Assembly (NCBI GenBank): GCA_905372355.1
Contig: CAJPOT010000011.1
Location: 1-64,000, forward strand
From: an uncultured Selenomonas sp.
Lineage (GTDB): Bacteria > Bacillota > Negativicutes > Selenomonadales > Selenomonadaceae
Length of the DNA: 64,000 nt
Direction of reading: 5' to 3'
The notes under the pieces were generated by a model. The model did not search any database. It had not been told where the DNA came from and saw only the letters and a list, made by a program, of their open reading frames with translations. Positions within the stretch are counted from its first letter, which is position 1. Every line of letters starts with the position of its first letter. Positions 50,768-60,278 of the stretch are shown piece after piece. The position numbers and the translations under genes are program-made.

Positions 50768-51583
50768 CTATTTCCTTGTACAAACCTGCACATTAATTCC
50801 TTCACTCTTGTACCGCTCCAGCAGCTCTGAGGCAATTTTATCGTCCGTCAAAAGCACGTCAATTTTTTCAGTCGCCAAGAAACTCGAAGATGAAACGCGC
50901 GCAAATTTCGAAGAGTCAATCATGGCTATAATATGATTGCAATTCTCCAGCATACGGCGCTTGAGTTCAACTTCATAGATATTGAAGTCCGTCAAGCCTT
51001 CCTTTTCCGAAAAGCCATTGGCTGAAACAAAGGCAATGTCGACATGGAAATGACGCAAAATATCCGCACCGATTGTCCCTTCAATAAAGCCGGAATTTTT
51101 GCGCACAATGCCGCCGATGATAATCGTATCGATATTCGGTGTATCTTTCAAAGCGAGCATCGTATAAACGCCGTTCGTCACAACGAGAAGTTTGCTAAAG
51201 CGCGTCAGCTTCTTTGCCAGAGTCAATGCAGTGGAACTCGCATCAAGCAGGATGCACTGATTATCCTTAATGTATTCCAACGCAGCTTCCGCAATCGCAC
51301 CTTTCTCTTCTGCATGCTGCATTTCACGCATTTGGAAACTAAACGCCTCCGGACGCAGCAGAGCAGTTGCTTCGACAGTTTGCAGCTGCGGCTGCAATTT
51401 TTTTGGTAAGGAGGACGCCCCTCCATGGATCTTCTGTAACACCCCTTGCTTCGCCATCAGATTGAGATCGTTGCGGATGGTGGCTGGTGAAGCATCAAGA
51501 GCCGCACATAACTCCATCGTCTTTACCGTACCATTCTCGTGGAGAATTTGTTGTATCTTCTCTCTTCGTTCAATCGCAAACAT
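50768..51583 (-). CDS. DeoR/GlpR family transcriptional regulator
   Basis: 271 residues. The N-terminal DeoR winged helix is ERREKIQQILHENGTVKTMELCAALDASPATIRNDLNLMAKQG. The sugar-phosphate sensing DeoRC domain follows, with ILLDASSTALTLAKKL, LLVVTNGVYTMLALKD, GADILRHFHVDIAFVSANGFS and AMIDSSKFARVSSSSF. It likely senses a phosphorylated intermediate. The nearest catabolic target is the PTS/pentose operon at 53727-60012, although a chemoreceptor gene lies between. It has its own promoter at 51666-51694. Confidence 0.92.
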   Translation of the reverse strand: MFAIERREKIQQILHENGTVKTMELCAALDASPATIRNDLNLMAKQGVLQKIHGGASSLPKKLQPQLQTVEATALLRPEAFSFQMREMQHAEEKGAIAEAALEYIKDNQCILLDASSTALTLAKKLTRFSKLLVVTNGVYTMLALKDTPNIDTIIIGGIVRKNSGFIEGTIGADILRHFHVDIAFVSANGFSEKEGLTDFNIYEVELKRRMLENCNHIIAMIDSSKFARVSSSSFLATEKIDVLLTDDKIASELLERYKSEGINVQVCTRK

Positions 51584-51665
51584 AAGTCACCCTTCCGCGG
51601 GAAACTATCAACTTTTCCCCGCACTCCAGTCAATTTGTCAACATGCTTCCTAGCGTACTGTTTAT

Positions 51666-51694
51666 ATTGTATATCGGAAGAACCAGAAAAACAA
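51666..51694 (-). promoter_or_regulatory. Promoter of the deoR-type gene
   Basis: Minus strand: -35 TTGTTT (51689-51694), 17-bp spacer, -10 TACAAT (51666-51671). The rest of the 329-bp gap up to 51912 belongs to the chemoreceptor leader; it holds a CTGAT..ATCAG hairpin (51812-51825) and no clear sigma-28 promoter that I can define. Confidence 0.65.
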
Positions 51695-51912
51695 CAGGAA
51701 ACAATAAAGTAGTGTTCATACTGCTCGCGCCTCGCATATCTTCATACGACTTGTCTTCTCTTCATCTTCATTCAATAAGGCGGCAGAATCAATACAAACG
51801 AGTAAAAGTCTGATAAAAATCAGAAAAATTTCCTCGAAGGATTTTTCCCGAAAACGTCGAAGGCCAAAAGACGAAGTTTCAACTCAACGTAAATCAATGG
51901 AGATGATCTTTA

Positions 51913-53643
51913 ATGAAAAACATGACCGTGGCAAACAAGATCCTGTTCTCTTTCAGCATCTTGCTCATTGCCTTCATCGCCTTCGGCGTCTTCGCCTACC
52001 ATTCGGTCGGCGAACTCGACGATCTCAATACGGGGATCAACCAGCGCACGACCCTCGTCGCCACTTCGAACAGGGTCGCGCAGGCCATGCAGAAGACGCG
52101 CCTCTACGTCTTCTATCAGGTAGTATCGGTCGACCCGGCGAAGAAGCATGATTTCGCCCAAAAGGTTCAGGATTCGCGTCAAGAGGTGGAAGATGCGTTC
52201 AATGCTCTGCGCGAGGCAAAGAAAAACACGGATTTTGGCTCGCCCGACATCACGAAGCAGGCGCTCTCCGAACTCGATGCAGAGCAGGGGCTTTGGGAGA
52301 ACTACAAGCGCCTGAGTCAGGCGGGCGACGCCATGAAAGATTCGAACAACCGTGAAGAGGCTGAAGCCGCCATCCTCTCGCCCGAAATCGTCGAGGCATT
52401 CGACACCGCCGTCGCTGGCATCAACCAGGATGCTCAGAACTGCATCAGAGACGCCGCGACGCAGAAGGAACTCAGCCAGGCGAAAGAAGCGCGGATCGCC
52501 GTCATCACCGTCGTCGCTCTGCTCCTCGTCATCGCCCTGACGCTCGCCGTCCTCTACTGGCTGCGCCGCGAAATCAACAACGCCGTGCAAGGATTCCTGC
52601 AGGCCGTGCGCCGCGCCGCAGGCGGCGACCTCAGCGTTCATGCGCCCGTGGAGAATCAGGACGAATTTGGTGAGATGGCGACAGCGTTCAACGGCATGAT
52701 TGACAACATGCGCTCGATGACGAAGAAGATCCAAGACACCGCCGCTTTCGTCTCCGACACATCCGAGCAGCTCACGGCGAACGCCAACCAGTCTGCTGAG
52801 GCCACGCAGAGCGTCGCTCAGTCCATCACGGAGGTAGCCGAGTCCGCTGCCGTCCAGATGGATTCTCTCGGCGAAACGAAGCATGAGATTGACGCCCTGT
52901 CCGACGGCATCAGCCAAGCCGTCAGCCGCATCGCCACGATCCGCAAGAACATCGAGGACACCGTCGAGCGCGCCAACGAAGGTAATGACCTCGTGAAATC
53001 GACCGTCGAGCAGATGAACACAATTTCTGAGACGGTCGACCAATCGGCGCAGATTGTCGAAAAGCTCGGTCAGCGCTCGCAGGAAATCGGCGAGATCATC
53101 TCGACGATTTCGGGCATTGCCGAGCAGACGAATCTCCTCGCTCTGAATGCCGCCATCGAGGCTGCGCGCGCCGGCGAGAACGGACGCGGCTTTGCCGTCG
53201 TCGCCGAGGAAGTCCGAAAGCTCGCCGAAGAATCCCAGCAGGCAGCACAGCAGATCGGCGACCTCATCAGTTCCATCCAGACCGAGACGGAGCAAGCAGT
53301 CAGCGCCATGAAGGACGGCCGCGAACAGGCTGAGAAGGGGCTGGAGAATGTCTCTTCGACAGGCCAGGGCTTCTCGCGCATCCTAGAGCTCATCCGCATC
53401 TGCAGCGACGACAGCGCACAGATCACCGACACAATGCAGATCCTCGACGGACGCATCCACACGATCGTGAACCTCAGCGAGAACGTGAACAATTCCGCGA
53501 AACGTGCGAGCGACGCCTCGCAGAATGTATCTGCCGCCACCGAAGAGCAGGCCGCGGGCATGGAAGAAATCGCCGCAAGCTCGCGTGGCCTTGCAGACTC
53601 CGCGAAGAATCTGAAGGAAGAATCCGTCAAATTCAAGGTGTGA
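51913..53643 (+). CDS. Methyl-accepting chemotaxis protein
   Basis: 576 residues. TM1 ([20 protein letters not shown]), a helical-bundle periplasmic sensor with many Asp/Glu (about 32-190), TM2 ([23 protein letters not shown], about 196-218), HAMP ([26 protein letters not shown]), and the cytoplasmic rod with hairpin tip [19 protein letters not shown]. No CheB/CheR-binding pentapeptide at the C-terminus. It signals to CheA to steer flagella, in line with a motile Selenomonas-like cell. AATGGAGATG upstream supports ATG 51913. The ligand is unknown; it lies between deoR and the PTS operon. Confidence 0.95.
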   Translation: MKNMTVANKILFSFSILLIAFIAFGVFAYHSVGELDDLNTGINQRTTLVATSNRVAQAMQKTRLYVFYQVVSVDPAKKHDFAQKVQDSRQEVEDAFNALREAKKNTDFGSPDITKQALSELDAEQGLWENYKRLSQAGDAMKDSNNREEAEAAILSPEIVEAFDTAVAGINQDAQNCIRDAATQKELSQAKEARIAVITVVALLLVIALTLAVLYWLRREINNAVQGFLQAVRRAAGGDLSVHAPVENQDEFGEMATAFNGMIDNMRSMTKKIQDTAAFVSDTSEQLTANANQSAEATQSVAQSITEVAESAAVQMDSLGETKHEIDALSDGISQAVSRIATIRKNIEDTVERANEGNDLVKSTVEQMNTISETVDQSAQIVEKLGQRSQEIGEIISTISGIAEQTNLLALNAAIEAARAGENGRGFAVVAEEVRKLAEESQQAAQQIGDLISSIQTETEQAVSAMKDGREQAEKGLENVSSTGQGFSRILELIRICSDDSAQITDTMQILDGRIHTIVNLSENVNNSAKRASDASQNVSAATEEQAAGMEEIAASSRGLADSAKNLKEESVKFKV

Positions 53644-53675
53644 GGCATCCCGTAGTCTGAAGAATATATCTAAGG

Positions 53676-53713
53676 AAAACGGCATCACCATACGTTACGG
53701 TGATGCCGTTTTC
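53676..53713. terminator. Bidirectional terminator between chemoreceptor and PTS operon
   Basis: AAAACGGCATCACC / GGTGATGCCGTTTT is a 14-bp stem with an 8-9 nt loop and T-rich exits on both strands. Confidence 0.9.
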
Positions 53714-53726
53714 TCATTTGCAAATC

Positions 53727-54029
53727 CTACTCCTGAATCGTATCCAGATATGCGGCGATTTCCTCGACGACCTTGTCCATTCCAATACCCGTAATGAAGG
53801 CCAAGCCTTGGAATCGCCTGATGCCCCGCAATACAGAGTCGGAAATCGTCGTCGTCGGCACTACGGCATGCGGTTGGAACGTATCCAATTTCGCCGGTAC
53901 ATCCAAAGCGTTACATTCCACCACATCCACATCATAGCCCTTGTCATTGAGCATCTGGCGCATTTTTTCTGCTGCTACTGTAGATGTCGCAATGCCTGAA
54001 CCACAGATCGTCAAAATTCTGTACTTCAT
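53727..54029 (-). CDS. PTS galactitol-type enzyme IIB
   Basis: 100 residues. The phospho-accepting Cys9 lies in ILTICGSGIATSTVAAEKM, the P-loop of GatB-type IIB domains; DVVECNALDVPAKLDTF and DAVVPTT fit the family. It passes phosphate from IIA (next gene upstream, 27-bp gap) to the incoming sugar alcohol. Last gene of the catabolic operon. Confidence 0.92.
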   Translation of the reverse strand: MKYRILTICGSGIATSTVAAEKMRQMLNDKGYDVDVVECNALDVPAKLDTFQPHAVVPTTTISDSVLRGIRRFQGLAFITGIGMDKVVEEIAAYLDTIQE

Positions 54030-54056
54030 GTTTTTCCCCTTTCTTTTCCCCCTAAA

Positions 54057-54518
54057 TCAAGCGTTGATTTTTTTCGACATCCGCTCGGTCAATTCCTCTT
54101 TCGTCTTTGCCTGCAAAACGCTATCGACAAAGGCAACATCTTGCAAAGTCTCAATCAAGCGTGAAAGGAGCGCCAGCTGAAACTCACTGTTTTTCATCGC
54201 CAGCATAACGATCATTTCCACATCCACGGATTGCGCCGCATCGCCCATGTTTTGGAATTTTATCGGTTTTTCCAAAACAGCGACGGCAATGATCGGTTTG
54301 ATGACATGGTCAACATCTGTATGCGGCAAGGCGATCCCCGTACGTTCAAATGGCAGTCCCGTCGGATATGTCTTTTCCCTGTCTAAGACGGCATCGACGA
54401 AGCTGTCTTTTACATAACCAGCCGCACAAAGCGCATCTCCCATTTCACGGATGGCGGCTTCCGTCGAGGCGGCCGTCAATCCCAATCGATTCACCTGCGG
54501 ATCAAATGCAAACAGCAT
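54057..54518 (-). CDS. PTS IIA protein (fructose/mannitol/galactitol type)
   Basis: 153 residues. The active His66 is in FERTGIALPHTDVDHV, the PTS_EIIA_2 signature. YPTGLPFERTGIALPHTD closely resembles GatA-type proteins. It accepts phosphate from HPr and donates it to IIB downstream. A 9-bp gap separates it from the dehydrogenase gene. Confidence 0.92.
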   Translation of the reverse strand: MLFAFDPQVNRLGLTAASTEAAIREMGDALCAAGYVKDSFVDAVLDREKTYPTGLPFERTGIALPHTDVDHVIKPIIAVAVLEKPIKFQNMGDAAQSVDVEMIVMLAMKNSEFQLALLSRLIETLQDVAFVDSVLQAKTKEELTERMSKKINA

Positions 54519-54527
54519 ACCTACCCC

Positions 54528-55607
54528 TCATTTCCTTTGATCGCTCAGATTCATCTCGGTACAAAGCGCCACCAATCGCTTGATCTCTGGATGGCTCGGA
54601 ATATCCTCATAAAGAATCCGATAAAGCCCCGCCAGCAGCGGCAGCTCCTCCAGCTTGATCTTTTCTTCTTTTGCAAGTGCTTGCACCAATTCCCAACCAA
54701 AACGGATTGCAGGATAGCCTTCTACCGTGATATCCTTTTCTCGCATCTCCTTCACAGCGTCCGTAGCAGATTTTCCACCACCCAAGACTTCACCCAACGT
54801 GCGATTACGCCCTGCTTCACCAGTAAGCTCCAAATCACCTATGCCCGGCAAACCTAGAACCGGTCCCCATGTTCCCCCCAAGGCTTGGGAAAGGAGACCC
54901 ATTTCTTGAACAGCATAGGTGAACAATGCGCCCTTTGTATTCTTATGCAGAAATCCGCCTTTTTGCTTTGGAAATCCTTCTGCCATGCCAAGCCCCACAC
55001 AATAGGCATTCTTCATCGCTGCACAGGTCTCTGTACCAATGACGTCCGTTGTCACATCAATGTTGTAAACATCCGTTTGAGCCACCTTTTGCAATTTCTT
55101 CGCCGCTTCTATATTTCTGCTGGCATACGTCACCGATGTCGGAACCTTCCAAAGAACTTCAACTGCCTTGCAGGGACCAGCAACAAAGACAAAGTCGATT
55201 TTTCCGTGCAATTCCGCCGGCAGTCTCTCTTCCAAAATGTTCGGTAATAATGCGACCGCACCTGACTGATCATAATCAAAACCTTTGGATACGCTACCGA
55301 CGATCATGCCCGGACGCAAGCAGGACGCCACTTGCTCGAATACACTTCCCAAAGCGTCTGACGTCACAGCCATCACGATCATTTCCGCATCCTTGACCGC
55401 ATCAGCAAACTCTCTGTGGTAAAACGGCTGTACCGCTTTCGGCAAAGGATACTTATGTTTGGGATGATCCCTTCCCGCTTTAAGCTCATCAATAATGTGA
55501 TCGTCCAGATGCGTCCCCCAAAGGCGAACATCGTTTCCATTATCTGCCAACGGCTGACAAAAAGCACTTCCCATAGCCCCCGCACCAATCACTGCAATCC
55601 TTGCCAT
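54528..55607 (-). CDS. GpsA-like NAD(P)-dependent dehydrogenase of the PTS operon
   Basis: 359 residues, slightly longer than glycerol-3-phosphate dehydrogenase (about 335). Rossmann motif IAVIGAGAMGSAFCQPLADNG, SVSKGFDYD (substrate Lys), AGPCKAVEV, ETCAAMKNAYCVGLGMAEG (catalytic Lys) and GLPGIGDLELTGEAGRNRTLGE follow GpsA closely. Inside a sugar-alcohol PTS operon it more likely oxidises the imported polyol phosphate than makes lipid precursors. ATG 55607 preferred over GTG 55616. Identity of the substrate is unknown. Confidence 0.85.
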   Translation of the reverse strand: MARIAVIGAGAMGSAFCQPLADNGNDVRLWGTHLDDHIIDELKAGRDHPKHKYPLPKAVQPFYHREFADAVKDAEMIVMAVTSDALGSVFEQVASCLRPGMIVGSVSKGFDYDQSGAVALLPNILEERLPAELHGKIDFVFVAGPCKAVEVLWKVPTSVTYASRNIEAAKKLQKVAQTDVYNIDVTTDVIGTETCAAMKNAYCVGLGMAEGFPKQKGGFLHKNTKGALFTYAVQEMGLLSQALGGTWGPVLGLPGIGDLELTGEAGRNRTLGEVLGGGKSATDAVKEMREKDITVEGYPAIRFGWELVQALAKEEKIKLEELPLLAGLYRILYEDIPSHPEIKRLVALCTEMNLSDQRK

Positions 55608-55612
55608 CTTCG

Positions 55613-55792
55613 TCACCCCTTCTTTTCAAACTCCATTTGCCGCCCGGTTCCGCTGCGATTCTTATAAAACAGCCATGCCGCACCGCCAATGACGACGAGC
55701 GTGTTCCATACATCCTGGTTTTCGCAATACCAATCGATGAGGCTTCCGAGATAAGGCCCCGCCATGATATGCATCATTTGATCAAAGAACAT
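55613..55792 (-). CDS. 59-residue single-helix membrane protein in the PTS operon
   Basis: Short frame from ATG 55792 with GAGG 8 nt upstream, between IIC and the dehydrogenase. It has one likely membrane helix (DVWNTLVVIGGAAWLFY) followed by a charged tail (KNRSGTGRQMEFEKKG). I do not recognise a family. Small hydrophobic proteins next to galactitol-type IIC genes could be subunits that stabilise the permease; this is inference. Confidence 0.7.
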   Translation of the reverse strand: MFFDQMMHIMAGPYLGSLIDWYCENQDVWNTLVVIGGAAWLFYKNRSGTGRQMEFEKKG

Positions 55793-55802
55793 TTGCAGCA
55801 CC

Positions 55803-57065
55803 TCAATAAACGAACTCGACGATCTTATAAATGATGTACGAGATGAAATGCGAACCGCCATCTAGAGAGGAAACCTCCAGCGTCCCCTCCGGGAACGGGA
55901 AGCCGACCTCGTGTGCCATCGTCGTGCTGACCGCCGCAATATCCGTGCCGATCCACAGAATGAATACCATAAGAATCGTGCTGATGATCAGTCCACGGAA
56001 CACATTGCCGTTCGTCGCTCCTACAGACCACATGAGGCAGAAGCATAGCCCCGCCAAATCTGTAAAGGGAAGCATGCGATTCCCCGGCAGGACAGCAGCC
56101 AAAATCAAGGTAATCGGTATCATCAAGATGCAGACGGACATGACCGACGGATGCCCCACCACCACAGCGGTGTCAAGACCAATGAAAACCTCCTTGCCCG
56201 GGAATCTGCTGTTGAGAAATTCTCTCGCGCTCTCAGAAAGTGGCACAAGACCTTCCATCAATATCTTCGACATGCGCGGTAGCAAGAACATGACAGCCGC
56301 CATATTGATACCGAGTTGAATGACGCCCTTGACGTCATATCCTGCCAAGATGCCAATAAGACTGCCGAGCACGATGCCGATGAACATCGGTTCGCCGATG
56401 ACGCCAAATCTCTGCTGCACCTTTTCTGCATTGATTTCAATTTTGTTGATGACGGGGATCTTGTCAATGATCTTATTCAAGACGATGACAACAGGAACCC
56501 AGCCTATGTCTTCCGTATGCGGCAGAGAAATGCCCGGCATTTTGAAAAAGTTTTCGATATACGGTTGTGTGTAATCGGCCAGCTTTAGCACAATAACAAT
56601 CGTAATCGCTGCAGTCAAAAGGCCGAGAGCCGTACTGCCTGTGAGGTACATGACGAGAGCGCCACCAAAAATAAAGTGCCAGTAATTCCAAAGATCGATA
56701 TCCATCGTCTTCGTCCAATTAAAGGCAAGCATCACCGCATTGATCAGAATGCCCATAAGGAATACGAGGGGCACAATCGGCGTGCCGAAACTGATCGCCG
56801 CATGAACCGGCCAACCGACATCCAGAACATTGAGATGCAAACCGAAATTGTCTACCATGGCCTTGGCAGCCGGCGACAAGTTCGTCGAGAACAGCGCAAT
56901 GACCAGGAAAATTCCAGCGAAACCCATACCCACGGTCAACCCGGAACGTATGGCCTTCGATACGCGCTGACGAAAGATCAAACCCATGAGTGTTATGATG
57001 ATCGGCATCATGACCGTCGGCCCCAGATCGAGGATGAATTGGATGAAATTCAACGCTGTATCCAT
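55803..57065 (-). CDS. PTS galactitol-type permease IIC
   Basis: 420 residues, about ten helices. Family segments: DLGPTVMMPIIITLMGLIF, KAIRSGLTVGMGFAGIFLV, DVGWPVHAAISFGTPIVPLVFLMGI, FGVIGEPMFIGIVLGSLIGILAGYD, FIGLDTAVVVGHPSVMSVCILMIPITLILAAVLPGN. It imports and phosphorylates a hexitol or pentitol with IIA and IIB. AAAGGAG region precedes ATG 57065. Split IIA/IIB/IIC genes as in gatABC. Confidence 0.94.
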   Translation of the reverse strand: MDTALNFIQFILDLGPTVMMPIIITLMGLIFRQRVSKAIRSGLTVGMGFAGIFLVIALFSTNLSPAAKAMVDNFGLHLNVLDVGWPVHAAISFGTPIVPLVFLMGILINAVMLAFNWTKTMDIDLWNYWHFIFGGALVMYLTGSTALGLLTAAITIVIVLKLADYTQPYIENFFKMPGISLPHTEDIGWVPVVIVLNKIIDKIPVINKIEINAEKVQQRFGVIGEPMFIGIVLGSLIGILAGYDVKGVIQLGINMAAVMFLLPRMSKILMEGLVPLSESAREFLNSRFPGKEVFIGLDTAVVVGHPSVMSVCILMIPITLILAAVLPGNRMLPFTDLAGLCFCLMWSVGATNGNVFRGLIISTILMVFILWIGTDIAAVSTTMAHEVGFPFPEGTLEVSSLDGGSHFISYIIYKIVEFVY

Positions 57066-57084
57066 TTGTAAAGCTCCTTTCTAT

Positions 57085-57543
57085 TCATCTCTTGCAATGC
57101 TCTTGCTCCAATTCTGCGATGCGCTGAACCTTCGGCTGTGAATGTGACTTTTCCGAAAATTCTGCAGCCAGCCAAATATCGACAATCTTCTTTGCGAGTT
57201 CTACTCCGATGACGCGTTCTCCCATGCACAGAATCTGTGCGTTATTGCTCATACGTGCACGCTCCGCAGAGAACGGATCGTGACAAACGGCAGCGCGCAC
57301 ACCGGGAACCTTATTGGCGCAGATGCACATGCCGAGCCCCGTGCCGCAGACGAGAATCGCTCGCTTATACTTCCCTGCTGCAACTGCATCTGCCACTTTG
57401 AATGCAACATCCGGATAGAGGATGACTTCGCCTGCCGCCGCGCCAAAATCATCGCAACGAATCCCTAGCGTACCCAAATGCTTAATGATGGCGACTTTGA
57501 GATTGTACGCCGCTTCATCGCATCCAATCGCTATCGTTTCCAT
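57085..57543 (-). CDS. rpiB: RpiB/LacAB-family sugar-phosphate isomerase
   Basis: 152 residues: GCDEAAYNLKVAIIKHL at the start, YPDVAFKVADAV, then CGTGLGMCICANKVPGVRAAVCHD with the catalytic Cys, and NNAQILCMGERVIG. These fit ribose-5-phosphate isomerase B and allose/galactose-6-phosphate isomerases. Together with transketolase and transaldolase it points to pentose-phosphate entry of the substrate. AGGAGG 7 nt before ATG 57543. Substrate specificity within the family is uncertain. Confidence 0.9.
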   Translation of the reverse strand: METIAIGCDEAAYNLKVAIIKHLGTLGIRCDDFGAAAGEVILYPDVAFKVADAVAAGKYKRAILVCGTGLGMCICANKVPGVRAAVCHDPFSAERARMSNNAQILCMGERVIGVELAKKIVDIWLAAEFSEKSHSQPKVQRIAELEQEHCKR

Positions 57544-57555
57544 TCCCATGCCTCC

Positions 57556-58518
57556 TCAACAACTCTTTTCATTATTTTTCAAAGCGCTGCAAATCTGATT
57601 ATGAACCCCCGCCGCATCGAGTCCGTACCTCTGCAGGAGCTCCACCGCAGGCCCCGACTCGCCGAACACATCGCGTATGCCAATGCGCAGCATACGTTTC
57701 GGCAATCTTTCGGACAAAAGTTCGGCCACCGCGCCGCCCAATCCGCCGAGGATAGAATGTTCCTCCGCAGTGACGATAAGCTTCGCATCTTTGACCATGT
57801 CCAGTATAAGATCATCGTCGAGCGGCTTTATCGTATGAATATTGGCGACACTCACACCAAGACCCAGCTCCGTCGTGATTTTCTCAGCAGCGGCCAGCAC
57901 CGGCGCAACCATCAGCCCCGTCGCAAAAACAGCAACCTCCTTTCCTTCGCGAAGCTTTATTCCCCTGCCCCAAGTGAAACGATAAGACTCGACTTCGTTG
58001 ACCGGAGGTACGGCGAGACGTCCCAAACGCATGTAGACAGGGCCTTCGTATGTGTAAGCGGCCTCGACCATGGCGCGCGCCTCCACGTCATCGGCAGGAC
58101 ACATGACTGTCATGCCCGGAATCATGCGCATGAGGGCGAGATCTTCCAGGCACTGATGCGAAGCACCGTCCTCACCGACAGAAATCCCCGCGTGGGTCGC
58201 AGCAATCTTGACGTTCAGATGTGGATAGCCGATCGTATTTCTGACCTGCTCATAGGCACGTCCAGCCGCAAACATTGCAAATGTGCTTGCAAACGGCACC
58301 TTGCCCGTCAAGGAAAGCCCCGCCGCTATCCCCATCATATTCGCCTCGGCGATACCGCAGTCTATATGACGCGCTGGAAATTCTTTGCGGAAGATATTCG
58401 TCTTTGTCGCCTCAGCAAGATCCGCATCGAGGACGATGAGATTGCCATGCTTTTTGCCAAGTTCGACGAGAGCTCGACCGTAACTTTCACGCGTCGCAAT
58501 TTTTTTCAGTCCTTGCAC
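57556..58518 (-). CDS. Transketolase, C-terminal subunit
   Basis: 320 residues, the pyrimidine-binding and C-terminal half of a split transketolase: ATRESYGRALVELG, DCGIAEANMMGIAAGLSLTG (Glu that activates thiamine diphosphate), FASTFAMFAAGRAYEQVRN, THAGISVGEDGASHQCLEDLALMR, VMCPADDVEARAM and HTIKPLDDD. The start is GTG 58518 with GGAGGG 9 nt upstream; it overlaps the other subunit by 13 nt, as expected for a heteromer. Confidence 0.94.
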   Translation of the reverse strand: MQGLKKIATRESYGRALVELGKKHGNLIVLDADLAEATKTNIFRKEFPARHIDCGIAEANMMGIAAGLSLTGKVPFASTFAMFAAGRAYEQVRNTIGYPHLNVKIAATHAGISVGEDGASHQCLEDLALMRMIPGMTVMCPADDVEARAMVEAAYTYEGPVYMRLGRLAVPPVNEVESYRFTWGRGIKLREGKEVAVFATGLMVAPVLAAAEKITTELGLGVSVANIHTIKPLDDDLILDMVKDAKLIVTAEEHSILGGLGGAVAELLSERLPKRMLRIGIRDVFGESGPAVELLQRYGLDAAGVHNQICSALKNNEKSC

Positions 58519-59348
58519 AGCGATCTACCCTCCTCTTCCAGCTCCGTCATTGCTGCACGATACTCCTCATCATTCGGTGCACTGCCATGCCATGAAGCCT
58601 TGTTCTCCATGAAGGAAACACCTTTTCCCTTGACGCTTTGCAAGATGATCGCCGTCGGCATGCCTTTCGTTCGGCGCGCCTCATCAAAAGCCCTTTGCAA
58701 TGCCGAAAAATCATGCGCATTCGCTTCTTCTACATGGAAATTGAATGCCTCAAACTTCTCCGCGATGGGGTAGGGCGAACAAACCACTTCGATGGAGCCA
58801 TCAATCTGCAGACCATTGTTGTCTATGATAGCGACGAGGTTGTCGAGTTTTCGTGCACCGGCGAACATGGTGGCTTCCCAAATCTGCCCTTCCTGTATTT
58901 CACCGTCGCCAAGCAGCGCATAGGTTCGATAACTGCGTCTGGAAAGTTTGGCGGAAAGCGCCATGCCGACCGCTACGGAAAGCCCTTGTCCCAAGGAGCC
59001 TGAGCTCATATCGACACCGGGAATATTCTTTCTGTCTGGATGACCCTGCAAATAGGATCCCGTATGACGAAACGTCTTAAGATCATCTGCGGGGAAAAAG
59101 CCGCGTTCGGCCAAAACGCCATAATAGGCTGGCGTCGCATGCCCTTTAGAGAGCACAAAACGGTCGCGCTCTTCCATATCGGGGTTCGCCGGATCAATTT
59201 TCATCTCCGCAAAATACAAATACGTGAGGATGTCCGCCACAGAAAGCGAGCCGCCTGGATGGCCGGATTTCGCCGCATGGACAGCTTCGATAATATCTTT
59301 ACGCACACGATTCGCCGTCTGCCTCAATTTCAGAAGATCCACGTTCAA
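58506..59348 (-). CDS. Transketolase, N-terminal subunit
   Basis: 280 residues, the thiamine-diphosphate binding half: RKDIIEAVHAAKSGHPGGSLSVADILTYLYF, FVLSKGHATPAYYGVLAERGFF, GSLGQGLSVAVGMALSAKL, ALLGDGEIQEGQIWEATMFAG, DNNGLQIDG (GDG..N motif). TTG 59348 is chosen (AAGGCGGG just upstream, directly after the transaldolase stop); ATG 59381 would overlap transaldolase and has a poor site. Forms the enzyme with the next gene. Confidence 0.93.
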   Translation of the reverse strand: MNVDLLKLRQTANRVRKDIIEAVHAAKSGHPGGSLSVADILTYLYFAEMKIDPANPDMEERDRFVLSKGHATPAYYGVLAERGFFPADDLKTFRHTGSYLQGHPDRKNIPGVDMSSGSLGQGLSVAVGMALSAKLSRRSYRTYALLGDGEIQEGQIWEATMFAGARKLDNLVAIIDNNGLQIDGSIEVVCSPYPIAEKFEAFNFHVEEANAHDFSALQRAFDEARRTKGMPTAIILQSVKGKGVSFMENKASWHGSAPNDEEYRAAMTELEEEGRSLCKD

Positions 59349-59358
59349 TCCCGCCTTT

Positions 59359-60012
59359 TTACGCCCCGAAAACGGCTTCATAATCCTTGCGAAACTTCTC
59401 GATGCCCTGTTCCGTCAAAGGATGCACGGTCATTTGTTCCAGCACTTTATAAGGTACCGTAGCAATATCTGCTCCTGCGAGTGCACAATCAAGAACATGA
59501 ATTGGATGTCGCACACTGGCAGAAATGATTTCCGTCTTGATCTTATGAATATGGAAAATATTTGAGATCTTACGCACGAGATCTACACCCGTTACGGAGA
59601 TATCATCAAGCCGCCCAAGAAACGGAGAAACATACGACGCGCCGGCTCTGGCAGCCAGTAAGGCCTGTGCTGCATTGAAGATCAAGGTCACGTTCGTCCT
59701 GATCCCTTCAGACGAAAGCGCCTTGACTGCTTTCAGTCCTTCCATCGTCATGGGGATCTTTACAACCATGTTCCTATGCATAGCGGCAATCTCCCTGCCC
59801 TCACTGATCATAGCGTCCGCATCGACTATCGTCGCCCTGACTTCACCACTAATCGGACCGTCCACAATCGATGCAATCTCTTTGATGATTTCATTGAAAT
59901 TCCTCCCTTCCTTTGCAATCAACGATGGATTCGTCGTCACACCTGCGATAACTCCCATGTCGTTTGCCTTACGAATATCTTCGACCTTCGCTGTGTCAAT
60001 AAAAAACTTCAT
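59359..60012 (-). CDS. Transaldolase (small type, Fsa/TalC/MipB family)
   Basis: 217 residues, the short fructose-6-phosphate aldolase/transaldolase form. [32 protein letters not shown], the Schiff-base Lys in [50 protein letters not shown], and [24 protein letters not shown] are all family motifs. First gene of the operon. The promoter lies at 60063-60092. Confidence 0.95.
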   Translation of the reverse strand: MKFFIDTAKVEDIRKANDMGVIAGVTTNPSLIAKEGRNFNEIIKEIASIVDGPISGEVRATIVDADAMISEGREIAAMHRNMVVKIPMTMEGLKAVKALSSEGIRTNVTLIFNAAQALLAARAGASYVSPFLGRLDDISVTGVDLVRKISNIFHIHKIKTEIISASVRHPIHVLDCALAGADIATVPYKVLEQMTVHPLTEQGIEKFRKDYEAVFGA

Positions 60013-60062
60013 CCATATCCCCCCATTAGCGTTTATAATTAAATTATATCTTCTTTTATTGT

Positions 60063-60092
60063 ATTATATCATTTAATCAATATTTTTTGCAA
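60063..60092 (-). promoter_or_regulatory. Promoter of the transaldolase-PTS operon
   Basis: Minus strand: -35 TTGCAA (60087-60092), 18-bp spacer, -10 TATAAT (60063-60068) in a strongly AT-rich 160-bp block. Repeated TATT/AATA elements could be DeoR-type operator sites. Confidence 0.7.
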
Positions 60093-60218
60093 TATTTATT
60101 ATAAAAATTCTTGCAATTCAACAATTAGTCCTAATATTAAACAATAAAACAACATAAGGCTACATCTTTCAATATCTTTATCCGCTAAAAAATACCTAGA
60201 GACATACTCACTCATACG

Positions 60219-60264
60219 AAAAGGCTTCGCTAAGAAGAATTCCCTTTTCTTAGCGAAGCCTTTT
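60219..60264. terminator. Terminator after the Pro/Glu-repeat protein gene
   Basis: AAAAGGCTTCGCTAAGAA / TTCTTAGCGAAGCCTTTT, an 18-bp perfect stem with a 10-nt loop, bidirectional. Confidence 0.93.
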
Positions 60265-60278
60265 CATATAATCAGTAA

